Assembly: GCA_026874595.1 (NCBI GenBank)
Contig: CM049318.1
Span: 4,727,741-4,791,740 of the forward strand
DNA length: 64,000 nucleotides
DNA from: Sipunculus nudus
Lineage: Eukaryota; Annelida; Sipuncula; Golfingiida; Sipunculidae
Direction: 5' to 3'
The notes under the pieces: model-generated
The model's database searches: none
Told to the model about the DNA's origin: nothing
The model's input: the letters and a program-made list of their open reading frames with translations, nothing else
Shown here: positions 34,671 through 47,000 of the stretch, in pieces
Layout: each line of letters starts with the position of its first letter
How positions within the stretch are numbered: the first letter of the stretch is position 1
Position numbers and translations under genes: made by a program

Positions 34671-36250
34671 AAAAAAACAAGCTTCCGTGTTAGATTTATT
34701 ATTCCATCATCCATTTATATCATTGGATCATAAACCATTTTTTTAATTATTTTTTAGCAAAAATGTCCTCACCGTTACAGGTCGGGTGCCTTCTGCTGCT
34801 TTCCAGATTACCAAATTATATATAAATATGTGTGGCTGTGTGCCTCTTTTCGGATTCCCTCGGGGAGAAACCTTGATTAGATCCCTCCTCAAATTTATCT
34901 GGATACACCCTTGTCCACATACGTATAAAGTAAAAAAAATTATTGGCATGTCCATCTAAGTTGGTATCCAAACAGCCTTCAGACCGCGGCACCACGACAG
35001 TTGTGCGTTATCAGCAAGATCACCAAGTGATCTTAAAGAGATGCGAGTCTGACAATCACTCTTCACGCAGGCATCCACTAAGGTATAGGGTTAGGGATCA
35101 AATGAATAATAACTCAGGGCTTTCATTAGGAGTGTCACCTGACTTTATAAAGTCCCAAGGGTAGATGATATAAAGGCTTCTGCAAAATTGAATACTTTTT
35201 CGTATTTTCTGCAATGATCATAACTTTTTTTTATTACAAATATTATTATATGAATATTTGAATTTAGCGTAATGTAAGTCTCAGTTATTAGCGTAATGTT
35301 CACAGAACTAACTGGTTTGTTTGAGGCAGCCGGTAATGGTCAGTGACTGCTTAAAGGGCAAACTTTGAACCTACCCCCGAAAAGCCAGATATTCAGGGGT
35401 CCCATCGGAACCTCGGATCCGCAAAACTCGGCTTTCGTGGGATTTTTTAAATGTCAGATAAGCTTAATCTCACGTTCCTGAAGGTATTATAACTGTTTTA
35501 ATCATAAAAGAAAATAACTGATCCTAATTCCACGCTCGTCTGACGCAACTGTTTGATATTCTTTGTAGATATTATTTACCACGGTTGTAGTTTGTTACGA
35601 CCCTCCCGCATATTTCTGTTTGACTTAAACTGCCAGTACTAAAGCAACATAATTTTTTCAGTTAGACCATAGAATAACATGGTTATATGTCAATTTATAT
35701 GAAAATATTAGCATGTTTATTTGCATGTAACAAATACATCACTAAGCATTTATCTAAAACGCGATCAAGGCACTTTTAATGTTTGTTGAGAAACTCGCTA
35801 CTGTTGATAATTGAAGGAGGTTTTACTTACGTTCATCACGGTTTCCAGTACAGGTTTATACAACGTGTGTCCTAATTTGAATTTTAAAATTTCTTCTGAT
35901 GGTTTCCTCTGACACAGCTGTGAATATAAGACAATGCTGTGATCTTACGACCACTAACGGATATGTGATAAAATGGTCTAATTTTGAGGTTTTCGTTTAA
36001 CAGGTGTTGGACCTGAAGACTTTTAATGTAGACTTACGACTGATCAAGAAATTTAACTGCATCTCAATGGAAACACTCTTAATACATCCTGATACATATT
36101 TTTGACATCATGCTTATTATCAAAAAGGAGCAAATATCTTAAAAAAATACATAAATTATAAAGTTTAAAATTCAACTATTCAAGTTATATGTTTATAATA
36201 TTTTATTTAGGAATATTCTTGTGGGAAGAAAACAAGTGCTTGTTTCAAAA
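34671..36250. other. Distal 3' flank of gene B, non-coding
   Basis: This contains the shared block 34,760-35,470 and then sequence matched by 21,040-21,540. Similarity to the duplicated units ends near 36,250. No gene. Confidence 0.5.
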
Positions 36251-37047
36251 TTAACTATAATCATGAAAGCTAGTTTTATCTATTCGGTGGTTTACATATC
36301 GGTCCGTTGCTCTACCATAGGTTTCACGCCTCCATACACTGTGGCGATGGTCAGGCAAGTAGACTGTCCATTGGTTCCTTATGGGGTTATTGTGGCGGCA
36401 TTTGGAGATTTCGTCCGATTTTTCCTCAAGACTGTTATTTTTTGCGGTTATTTTTAACATATATGTATATATGTGTTATGTGTGTTATATGTGACATGCG
36501 TGGAGACGGAAACAACCGGGACAGTACTGGTGTGCATAGCTTTATTCTGACAAATGTTATAGAAGCACAATTGAGGGACGTGCTGTATGTCCTCAAAGTT
36601 CGAATGCCAGAGTCAAGTTGGTGCAATATAATTATCTTTAACCTGCATAACTATTAGGGCCATGGGACATGGCAAAATATACAGAAATATGCAGTTACAT
36701 GACATTATACTGTTATACTTATTAAGAGTGTGGCCCCATGGCCTCACTAGGTACTAATACCAACAACGTGGCGCCAAGGCCGAACTGGTCATTAAATATA
36801 ACAATAACGTGGCATTATTATTACTTATAAGGTGGGGCCACGGCCGTGCATACAAAACGTAACTCACGTTCCTAGAAAGTATAACCAGTTCACCGAGCAT
36901 TACTATTAACTATATTTGCTTGGTGAACAAAATATGAATAACGAACACGCTCACCTGAAAAATGTTATAGAAACACAATCAAAGTTCGAATGCCAGAGTG
37001 GCGTCACCTGACATTCGAACGCTTATATACCCGACTACAGGTTGCGC
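36251..37047. other. Unassigned region between duplication and retrotransposon
   Basis: Open frames of 60-116 codons overlap on both strands and none shows a domain. A 20-base direct repeat 'caaagttcgaatgccagagt' occurs at about 36,593 and 36,978. 'gtggccccatggcc', 'gtggcgccaaggccg' and 'gtggggccacggccg' recur at 36,730, 36,769 and 36,832. These may be pieces of another LTR, which I cannot prove. Confidence 0.35.
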
Positions 37048-37866
37048 TGTAACAACTTAAAGAAAAATAACCAATAAAAAGAGGTCACAGTTCATAAGAA
37101 ACCCTGGAACATTATGTACACATAAATGAAGAGTTACAATAATACCCGACGGAAGTAAATAACGGATATGGTCACAGGCTCCCGTTACATATATATTATA
37201 CTCATAAAAGGAATTCCAGTATAATACTTATTAATCATACCCGACCGACTACAGCTTCATGGGCTGCCATGAAAGCATATAGTTAGTTTTTCCCGATGTC
37301 ACATATTGTTTACCATATTACTGGCCGATATTTGTTTTCTACCTGTGAAACTAATCCTGAACGAGTAATGAAATAAAGCCCACTTTTGTTATATGGGAAA
37401 TCATATATGCTATGTAATAACATGTAATTCGTTTGCTGTATATAGTTCAATAATATATATTGTATATGTTAGAGGGTATGGGGTAGAAATGATAAATTGT
37501 TCCTACCAGAAAATGTACATAGAATCTGTTGCGAACTGCACAGTTGTATGGCATGAGCTGGTCTGAGCTTCGAAGTGGCCCCAGCGCAGTCAGTACCCAG
37601 GGGTCTCGCTCCTCTGCTCATGTAATATAATGTGTCCTGATGGCAGGAACTAGCTACTGGTTCACAAAGAAAGAAACCAGTTGTGAAACGAAGTCCGGGG
37701 TTCGGGATGCGTCATTGACAAGGACGCCCACAGCATGGCCCTGCCTGTTCTCAATAAACATTTTATGAAATTGTTTATGTGTACCAGAAAATATGAAAAA
37801 AAATATTTGAATGTGTTTGAATAAATATTAAAAGGATTTCCATTATTAATATTTTCTGTCGTTACA
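37048..37866 (-). repeat. Candidate 3' LTR with adjacent polypurine tract
   Basis: On the minus strand a purine-rich tract AGGGAATGGAA (plus 37,867-37,877) stands directly before TGTAAC, the usual layout of polypurine tract and LTR start. The other boundary is proposed at 37,048, where the plus strand reads TGTAAC, giving ends TGTAAC...GTTACA and a length of 819 bp. The partner 5' LTR would lie beyond 64,000, so it cannot be checked here. The start is better supported than the far end. Confidence 0.4.
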
Positions 37867-37949
37867 TTCCATTCCCTGGTTGACAAGTTGTTCCGACAAC
37901 TTAACTACTAAAGTAGGTGATGGCTAATCTGCCAATCATATCCTACCGA

Positions 37950-40865
37950 GTGTACTCTCCAGACGTAAGTCAGGTGGGAGGACGACGGTCCCTATCGGAT
38001 CGCCTCAGCGAATGGGTAGGTGACTATTCCTGAGGGAGGATACTGGGTAACTGACAGCTTCTCCGCTAGAGGGAGCTACAACCACACTCCCTATACCCGC
38101 TGGAGGGTTGATTTCAGCCTCTGTAGTCATGGTTGGTATGAATGGGATCATTACTGGACAATGTTTTGGGGTTGATCTTCATCAGGACTTTCAATCTCAT
38201 CTGGACTATATGGCTCATTAGGTCTGTCTATTTTGTTAGCCGGTCTGGTAGAACGGGTCTGCACAGGACGTGGGAAATATCCCAAGAATCATTGCTCACA
38301 CCAACGTCATCTATTGGGAGATGGTTTCCCTAGACCAACAAGTTCGTGTGCAGGGTACGTAAGGCCCATTTTACCCTTCAATTTGAACCTGTTATACAGT
38401 GTCTTCTTTGGCTGATTAAGAACTACATAAACTGGAGTTTCCCCAAAGGTCTGCTACTTTATGCTTGCCAGCTAGATTGTTTCTTGCAAGAACCCGATCC
38501 CCATCTTCAAGTGATAACCCCTTTATTTTCTTATCATATCTCGCTTTATGGCGCAATATCCCCTGAGAATTATGTTTTTCAGTTACATGATAATATTCCT
38601 TTAGTTAATAATCCTTTAGTTCCTCTTTCAGGTCTTAAATGAATTTGAAGTGATCATTCACACCCTGACTGTCCTCATTCAAGCACGAGATGAGGTCGAG
38701 AGGAAACCGTGGGCGTCGCCCATACATAAGGAAAAAGGACGGAAAGCCAGTGGACTCGTGCTTGTTACAATATTCATTTCCAATCTGCTTTATTTATTTA
38801 TTTTTTTTATTCCAACCAGCCAAACATGTTCAATAAAGTACGGTTGAACCGTTCACACTGTCCGTTTCCCATTGAATGGTAAGGGGTGGTGTGTGATTTG
38901 GAAATTCCAGCCAGGGAGCATAATTCTCTGATCAGTTTGCTTTCAAAATTTTGTCCTGGTCGGGGTGTAAACGCTCAGGGAATCCATAATGGCAAATAAA
39001 TTGATCAAATAATAATATTGCTGTTGGCTTTTCTTGTTGGAATTCGCATGGGAAAGCCATAAAATGGTCAGTTACAATGAGTACAATTTCTATATTGCCT
39101 TTGCAGGGCTCCAGGGTGAGAGATAATCTATGCAAAACTATTCCAATGAAGCTGCAGAGCGAATATTGACAAGAGGTGCTCGCTGATAGCTTGGGAATTT
39201 TCTTCTTACACTCCTATGGCAAGAGGAATTATACTGGATAATTTCTTATGACATTTGAGGCCAGAAATACCTATCCTGAGCCAATTGAATAGTCCTTTTC
39301 TGTCCTAAATGCCCAAGCTGGTCATGAAGTTCCTATAAGGCAAGGGCACGAAGTGCTCTGGGCAAAACAATTTGGAAAGCTTAAGCGCCATCTGTAACTC
39401 TTTTCTTCAAAGGGTGTTTTTACAAAGAGTTAATTTTCCTAGATGGCGCTTGAAATACCTCAAATCTTTTGGACTTTTTGACTATGTTATTCCCCGTTTT
39501 CAAAGAGCGTATTATCTGTTTAATCATGGGGTCTTTAAACTGTTCTTCTCTTATGTAAAGAGGGGCGTCTGATAGATCTTGGTTTAGCCTTTGATTTTGG
39601 TCGCATGGGGACATGCTCGTGTGGACGCCAATAAAACTTGAAAAATGGGTCTCGCATATAGCTTTAACCATATCACTAGCCAATACATCCGTATCATCAG
39701 CAGAATCAGCAACACAAGTACTGGACAGGAAATCCGCATTATCATTTTTCTTTCCGGATCTATATTTAATATTTAAATCAAAATCCGCTAACGCAGCCAC
39801 TCGTCCCTGTTCTGTAGCATCTAATTTTGCCGACGAGAGCACGTAACATAAGGGATTGTTATCCGTTTTGACGCTAAATATTCTCCCGTACTTAGAGTCA
39901 CGGAATTAATCGGCGATAGCCCGCTTGAGAGCTAAAAATTGCAGCTTGTGGGCCGGGTAGTTTGGTTCTGATGGCTAAGACTCCTACTGGCATACGCGAT
40001 GGGTATTAATTTGTCCTAACGCTCCTGGGATAACACCGCACTTAAGCCCGATTTAGCAGCATCAGTGTGTAATACGAATTGCTTTGAGAAGTCGGCGAAT
40101 GATACGACGGGTTCCGTCCTAGGTAACGCGATGAATGATTCGAATACCGGTCGTTGATTTTTAGCCCAAACAAAAGCATTGCCAGATGGTTTAACCTTCT
40201 TGCCTTTTTTCTCAAGTTTTCGCTTTGAGAAGATCGTGAAGCGGATGAGGTGTATGGGTAAAACCCGGGACGAACTTGAGATAGAAGCTGGCGAAACAGA
40301 GAACGCGCCGTACTTCGTGGACCTAGCTGGGTACTGGCCCTTTTTTTAAAGCTTCCGTTTTTTCTAGGTCAGTGTGAAAATATGGCATTTTCTGGGCTTT
40401 GATTTCAGACTTACATCTTTAAGCCTTTGAAATACAGATTTTAAACGTTCCAGGTGGTGTTCAAATGAGGCACTGAACACGATGATATCGTCTAAAAAAT
40501 GTGTGCATTGCGACAGGTGAAGGTTGCTCATCGCCTTTTGCATTAGCCGTTTAAATACGGTAGGCGCATTTTTCAAACCGAATGGCATCGTCTTCCTCTC
40601 GAAAATCCCAATAGGCCCACGGTGAAAGAAGTTTTCGGTTTATTCGCTTCGTCTACATCGACCTGCCAATAACCCGCCTTTAAATCCAGCGAAGAGAGGT
40701 AACACCAACCAATGCATCTAGGGTCTCATCAAGGGAGCGCATGGGCATCGTGGATTGTTTTCGAATTTGATTTCCTGTAATCGATTCAAAATCGCAACTT
40801 CCATTCTGGCTTTCGTACAAGAACTATGGGCTAGGAATGAGGACTACAGAACTCCCGAATAACTC
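37950..40865 (-). pseudogene. Degenerate Ty3/gypsy-type retrotransposon pol (RT, RNase H, integrase)
   Basis: On the minus strand, in order: RT from 40,865 (IGVIRE, then PIVLVRKPEW near 40,805), MPFGLKNAP at about 40,588-40,562 and the catalytic FLDDIIVFS near 40,500-40,470; RNase H with a VLHTDAAKSGL-type motif near 40,080 and the terminal YRSGKKNDNADFLSS at about 39,770-39,725; the integrase zinc region with HDQLGHLG near 39,330; the integrase core with LIVTDHFMAFP and [16 protein letters not shown] (39,080-38,945); [17 protein letters not shown] near 38,890-38,840; STGFPSFFLMYGRR near 38,740; and an RRP-rich tail near 37,990. Many stops and frameshifts separate these, so it is inactive. 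The RT lacks its N-terminal part here; that part is at 63,842-64,000, beyond the satellite block. Confidence 0.85.
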
Positions 40866-40874
40866 CGATTTCCA
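40866..40874. repeat. Left 9-bp target-site duplication (CGATTTCCA)
   Basis: The sequence is identical to 63,833-63,841. On the minus strand it is TGGAAATCG and is part of the RT coding sequence on both sides. The neighbouring bases differ on each side, so the repeat is exactly 9 bp. Confidence 0.8.
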
Positions 40875-40881
40875 CATATAT

Positions 40882-40901
40882 GCGGGGAACTGTCGGTTTT
40901 C
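40882..40901 (+). repeat. Left terminal inverted repeat (20 bp)
   Basis: GCGGGGAACTGTCGGTTTTC. Between it and the target duplication is CATATAT; at the other end the matching bases read AGATAG, so about four of six outer bases also agree. Confidence 0.85.
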
Positions 40902-40929
40902 CAGACTTATCCCTAGGATTCGTTGCTTC

Positions 40930-42040
40930 CATTGCGCATAGCCCGGCACAACGCGCACTCAGCTTCCACTCACTTTGCTACCATTCTGCTCTCAGCGGCT
41001 ATTCAGCGCAAAGTGCGCGGTAGCAAATGGCAGTCGCACGGTAGCATTTGCTACTCTTGTGCATAGCTTGCCACATCGCGCACTGAACAGCCACCGGACT
41101 TGCTACCATCAGGCACAGACCGGCTCGTAGCGCAAAGTGCGCGGTAGCAAATCAGACCTGCGCAGTGGCTGTCATTGCTACCAATGGGAACTATGAATTT
41201 GCGATCGCAAAATCTGCGACTGTTGACGTAGTGCAAGTCTTTGCTGCCAGAGGTCGTTCGGACAGGAACACTCAAAGCAATATGCACGGTAGCAATTAAC
41301 AGTCGCAAAGTAGCAAACAGATATGCCCTGTAGCAAATGCCTTTTGTCATATTAAGCTGCGATCGCAATACGCAATGTGTGCGGTAGCAAAAAGACCTGC
41401 GCGGGCGCAAGTTACTGTCCCTTGCTATCCAGGGGGACTATGAATTTGCGATCGCAAAATCTGCTACTGTTGACGTAGTGCAAGTCTTTGCTGGCAGATG
41501 TCGCTCGGACAGGAACACTCAAAGCAATATGCGCGGTAGCAATTAATAGTCGCAAAGTAGCAAACAGATATGCGCGGTAGCAAATGCCTTTGGTCATATT
41601 AAGCTGCGAGCGCATAGCGCAATGTGCGCGATAGCAAAACGTAGTGCAAGTCTTTGCTGCCAGAGGTCGCTCGGACAGGAACACTCAAAGCAATATGCGC
41701 GGTAGCAATTAACAGTCGCAAAGTAGCAAACAGATATGCGCGATAGCAAATGCCTTTGGTCATATTAAGCTGCGATCGCAATGCGCAATGTGCGCGATAG
41801 CAAGAAGACCTGCGCGGTCGCAAGTTACTGTCCACTGCGACCGCAATGGGGACTAAGAATTTGCGATCGCAAAATCTGCTACTGTTGACGTAGTGCAAGT
41901 CTTTGCTGCCAGAGGTCGCTCGGACAGGAACACTCAAAGCAATATGCGCGGTAGCAATTAACAGTCGCAAAGTAGCAAACAGATATGCGCGGTAGCAAAT
42001 GCCTTTGGTCATATTAAGCTGCGATCGCAGTGCGCATTTC
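40930..42040. repeat. Array 1: ~250-bp tandem repeat with TTTGCGATCGCAAA palindrome
   Basis: Units share 'gacgtagtgcaagtctttgctg', 'aggaacactcaaagcaatatgc', 'cggtagcaatta' and 'aatgcctttggtcatattaagctgcga'. Starts of the 'gtagtgcaag' landmark at about 41,228, 41,477, 41,641 and 41,890 give periods of about 249, 164 (truncated unit) and 249. Units carry the perfect 14-bp palindrome TTTGCGATCGCAAA (41,198-41,211, then near 41,457 and 41,861). The first ~260 bp are a more diverged GC-rich relative rich in 'gcggtagcaaat'. Minus-strand open frames of 90-147 codons repeat with the array and are not genes. Confidence 0.85.
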
Positions 42041-44035
42041 ACCGAAAACTCTACTAACCGTTCATATGTATATGGCGTAATTTATTCTTCATTTAACAAG
42101 ATGCCCGCTCAAACATTGTATAGAAGCATGTGTGTAGGAAATTTATTTAAGTTGAAAGGATTGTATAATAATATACTGAGTACACACCATATATTAAGCT
42201 ATGTAATGTCAACGAGTCGTAATATTAAGACTGTTTATAATGCCCCGTATCCCGGATAAAGCACATATTATTAGTGACACAGACTTACTGGGGTGTTTCA
42301 TGCCAGAAGGGTTAGGGACTTGTACCCCCGATACAGCATATCATATATCAATAGTGAAAAACATTTACATGAGTATTTCATGGTCGAAGGGTAGGGCCAC
42401 CCGTATCCTGAATATAGCATATATTAACCCTTTACTGTTCAGATTAGGCTGGGGGCTTGTGACACTCCTACTGTTCAGATTAATTTTGCATTTTTTTCCC
42501 ACATTTTGACATGAATCCATATAAGACACATTAACTCCGTCCCTTTCAAGGTATCTTTGTGACATTTTCTGCATTTACTGTAAGGTATATTTCCTTTATG
42601 TCAATTATATTTTTTTTCTGCATACCTTCTCATATGTATGTAAGTTAGGTTAATACAGGTAACAATTGGTAGATCTGTAATACCTGCATTTCTGCTCACT
42701 GGTATTTCACCAAAGTGACCCCTTTATCTTGTTCAGGTAACCCATTTACCATTTGATCAAAAAAGGGAAATATAAGGATTTTTTTACTCAAAGGTAATTA
42801 TTATTTAAAGGTAAGTAAAATTGTTAATGATTTGTTTTATTTATGGAAAGGGAATCACCAAAAAAAACAGAATATGCAAATAAAATTGGATTTTACAGTG
42901 AAAATCAAATATTTTTCACCTGAAAAGCTTGCTGACCCAAGAAGCATATTCTAGGACTCTGTTAAAATATAACACATATGTTTACCTGCACAGGAAAATA
43001 AAGGTAAGTATAGGTAAATTATTTTTTTTCTGAATGTGTACGCAAACATCTTGTTCATCATTACAGTAACTATAAATTAATACCATTTCCATTTATTGAC
43101 TGTATAATTCACTTTTGATATAAGAACAGGTGCTATTAAGTACAGTAATTAAGTTACCTATGTGAATACCTTTTTTAATTACCTATGGCAGAGACAAAAT
43201 CATGCTGATTAGTGCCAAAGACGAATATGGATGAACAAGTGTCAACTATGTCAAAACATATTATATTTTGATTTTAGAGACGTAGAATATAAATTGATAA
43301 TTTTGGTTATGGTAACACATAAAAATATACTCACCTGTACAGGTGGGTTCAGGTAAACACAGGTAAATTATCATGTATTATTATACAAGTAATAAGGGAT
43401 ACCGACAGAATAAATCTTAATTTTGTGTGGCATGTGTACATTATATGAATTACTGGGCCTAACTGCACAATTTATTGGGTTACCTGTAATAATACCTTTC
43501 ATCTTAAAAGGATTTAATTACTTTTGCCAGTACCGACAATAAAGACTACTTCTCAGTTGAAGACTGGGAAGGAAATTTTTTAAAAGTAGCCAAAACAATA
43601 TGCACAAACTATCTTTCAATCAATTGCACAGCCACGCAAGTTGCGTATTTCAATTTTGACAACTACTACCTGTAACATATGCTCACCTGCACAGGTGAGT
43701 TCAGGTAAATAAAGGTAACATCTCATTTTTTAAATTAAATTTTAAAATTATACATGTTATAAGGGACATCACCAAAATAATCTTTATTTTTGCGCAAAAT
43801 GTATGAATTATCTCTGCAAACTGCACTGATTATGTGCTTACCTTTACATCCTAAATTAATATATTTTCACCTGTGCAGGTAGACAAAAAATGGCAAATCT
43901 AATTAGTTTTCATGAAAATCTAGAAAAGTTTTTACTCTAGCTGTGAACGTTTCATACAAAAAAATATTAAATGCTGTTCAGCTTGGTCAATCACCTGCAC
44001 AGGTAAAAAATCCAGGTGTGACATGTATCAGGTGT
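42041..44035. repeat. Degenerate ~350-bp repeats with ACCTG(T/C)ACAGGT palindrome
   Basis: AT-rich and gene-free. The landmark 'cacctg(t/c)acaggt' followed by 'ttcaggtaaa(c/t)a(c/a)aggtaa' occurs at about 42,984, 43,332, 43,684, 43,867 and 43,991; the first spacings are 348 and 352 bp. Between the landmarks the units are only weakly alike, so the repeat is old. ACCTGTACAGGT is fully palindromic. Short open frames near 42,000-42,574 have no recognisable product. Confidence 0.55.
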
Positions 44036-44039
44036 GCAC

Positions 44040-47000
44040 TCGGGTTAGGGTAACCCCTCTCCCGGATATAGCATATATTGATAGTGACAAACACTTACAG
44101 GAGTATTTCATGCCCGAAGGGTTAGGGTAACCCGTATCCTGGATATAGCATATATTAATAGTGACAAACACTTACAGGAGTATTTCTTGCCCGAGATTTA
44201 GTGTAACCCGTATCCCGGATATAGCATATATTAATAGCGACAAACATTCGAGCTTTTCACGCCGCGTGGGTTACGGTAACCTGTGTAACGGATATAGCAT
44301 ATATGAATAGTCACAAACACTAACTGAATTATTTCATACCCGCTGGGTAACGTAGACCCGTTTACTGCATATAGCGTATATTAATAGTGACAAATACTTA
44401 CAGGAGTATTTCATGCCCGAGGGGTTAGGGTAACCCTTATCCTGGATACAGCATATATTAATAGCGACAAACATTCGAGCTTTTCACGCCGCGTGGGTTA
44501 CGGTAACCTGTGTCACGGATATAGCATATATGAATAGTCACAAACACTAACTGGAGTATTACATACCCGCTGGGTAACGTAGACTCGTTTACTGCATATA
44601 GCATATATGAATAGTCACAAACACTTACTGGAGCATTTCATACCCGATGGGTTACGTTAACCCGTATCCTGGATAGAGCGTATATTAATAGTGACAAATA
44701 CTTACAGGAGGATTTCATGCCCGAAGGGTCAGGGTTACCCGTATCCCTGATATAGCATACATAATAGTGACAAACACTTACTGGAGTATTTCATGTCCGA
44801 AGGGTTAGGGTAACCCGTATCCCGGATATAGCACATATTAATAATGGCAAACATCTACTGGGGTAATTCATGCCCGAAGCGTTAGGGTAACCCGTATCCC
44901 CGATATAGCATAAAACCCGTATCCCGGGTAAAGCACGTATCAATAATGACAAACAATTACTAGAGTATTTCATGCCCGAAGGGTTAGGGTAACCCGTATC
45001 CTGGATATAGCATATATTAATAGTGACACACACTTACTGGAGTATTTCATGCCCGAAGGGTTAGGGTAACCCGCATCCCGGATACAGCATATATTAATAA
45101 TGACAAACACTTACAAGAGTATTTTATTCCCAAAGGGTTTGGGTAACCCGTAACCCGGATATAGCACATATTAATAATGACAAACATAAATTGGAGTATA
45201 TCATGCCCGAAGGGTTAAGGAAACCCGTATCCCGGATATAGCATATATGAATAGTTACAAACACTTGTTGGAGTATTTTATTCCCGAAGGGTTTGGGTAA
45301 CCCGTATACCGGATATAGCATATATCTATAGTGACAAACACTTACTGGAGTATTTCATGCCCGAAGGGTTAGGGTGACCCGTATCCCGGATATAGCACGT
45401 ATTAATAATGACAAACATTTAATGGAGTATTTCATGCCCGGAGGGTTAAGGTAACCCGTATCCCGGATATAGCATATATTAATATAACAAACACTTACAG
45501 GAATATATTATTCCCGAAAGGTTTGGGTAACCCGTATCCCGGATATAGCATATATCAATAGTGACAAACACTTACTGTAGTATTTCATGCCCGAAGGGTT
45601 AGGGTAACCCCTATCCCGGATATAGCATATATTGATAGTGACAAACACTTACGGGAGTATTTCATGCTTGAAGGGTTTAGGGTAACCCGTATCCTGGATA
45701 TAGCATATATTAATAGTGACACACACTTACAGGAGTATTTCATGCCCAAAGGGTTAGGGTAACCCGCATCCCGGATACAGCATATATCAGTAGGGACAAC
45801 AACTTACTGGATTATTTCATGCCCGAAGGGTTAGGGTAACCCGTATCCCGGATATAGCAAATATCAATAGGGACAACAACTTACTGGATTATTTCATGCC
45901 CGAAGGGTTAGGGTAACCCGTATCCCGGATATAGCACATATTAATAATGGCAAACATCTACTGGGGTAATTCATGCCCGAAGCGTTAGGGTAACCCGTAT
46001 CCCCGATATGGCATAAAACCCGTATCCCGGGTACAGCACGTATCAATAATGACAAACAATTACTGGAATATTTCATGCCCGAAGGGTTAGGGTAACCCGT
46101 ATCCTGGATATAGCATATATTAATAGTGACACACACAGGAGTATTTCATGCCCGAAGGGTTAGGGTAACCCGCATCACGGATACAGCATATATCAATAGG
46201 GACAACAACTTACTGGATTATTTCATGCCGAAGGGTTAGGGTAACCCTTATCCCGGATATAGCACATATCAATATGGACAACAACCTAGTGGATTATTTC
46301 ATGCCCGAAGGGTTAGGGTAACCTGTATCCCGGATATAGCACATATTAATAATGGCAAACATCGATACTGGGTGTTTCATGCCCGAAGCGTTAAGGTAAC
46401 CCGTATCCCCGATATAGTATAAATCAATAAGGACAAAAAATTACTTGATTATTTCATGCCCGAAGGGTTAGGGTAACCCGTATCCCGGGTATAGCACGTA
46501 TCAATAATGACAAACAATTACTGGAGTATTTCATGCCCGAAGGGTTAGGGTGACCCGTATCCTGGATATAGCATATATTAATAGTGACACACACTTACAG
46601 GAGTATTTTATGCCCAAAGGGTTAGGGTAACCCGCATCCCGGATACAGCATATATCAGTAGGGACAACAACTTACTGGATTATTTCATGCCCGAAGAATT
46701 AGGGTAACCCGTATCCCGGATATAGCAAATATCAATAGGGACAACAACTTACTGGATTATTTCATGCCCGAAGGGTTAGGGTTACCCGTATCCCGGATAT
46801 AGCACATATTAATAATTTCAAACATCTACTGGGGTAATTCATGCCCGAAGCGTTAGGGTAACCCGTATCCCCGATATAGCAGAAAACCCGTATCCCGGGT
46901 AAAGCACGTATCAATAATGACAAACAATTACTGGAGTATTTCATGCCCGAAGGGTTAGGGTAACCCGTATCCTGGATATAGCATAGATTAATAGTGACAC

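Larger units (their letters stand above)
17367..36250. repeat. Tandem segmental duplication, unit 2
   Basis: This is the second unit: pseudo-exon at 18,213, about 10 kb of flank, gene B, then a 3' flank. The flank after gene B still aligns to other copies (for example 35,990-36,250 with 21,280-21,530). It loses similarity near 36,250, where retrotransposon-related sequence begins. Spacing between pseudo-exon and gene is about 1.8 kb longer than in unit 1 because of extra repeats around 21,400-25,300. Confidence 0.75.

Noticed and set aside
36221-36657. Overlapping frames of 78 and 116 codons, one with hydrophobic segments
   Set aside because: No recognisable domain, no supporting splice sites, and a minus-strand frame of similar length overlaps. 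Left as unassigned.
41051-42042. Minus-strand frames of 90-147 codons with repeated 'MTKGICYRAYLFATLRLL' motifs
   Set aside because: They repeat with the ~250-bp array 1 unit and break where a unit is truncated; I see no independent evidence of coding.
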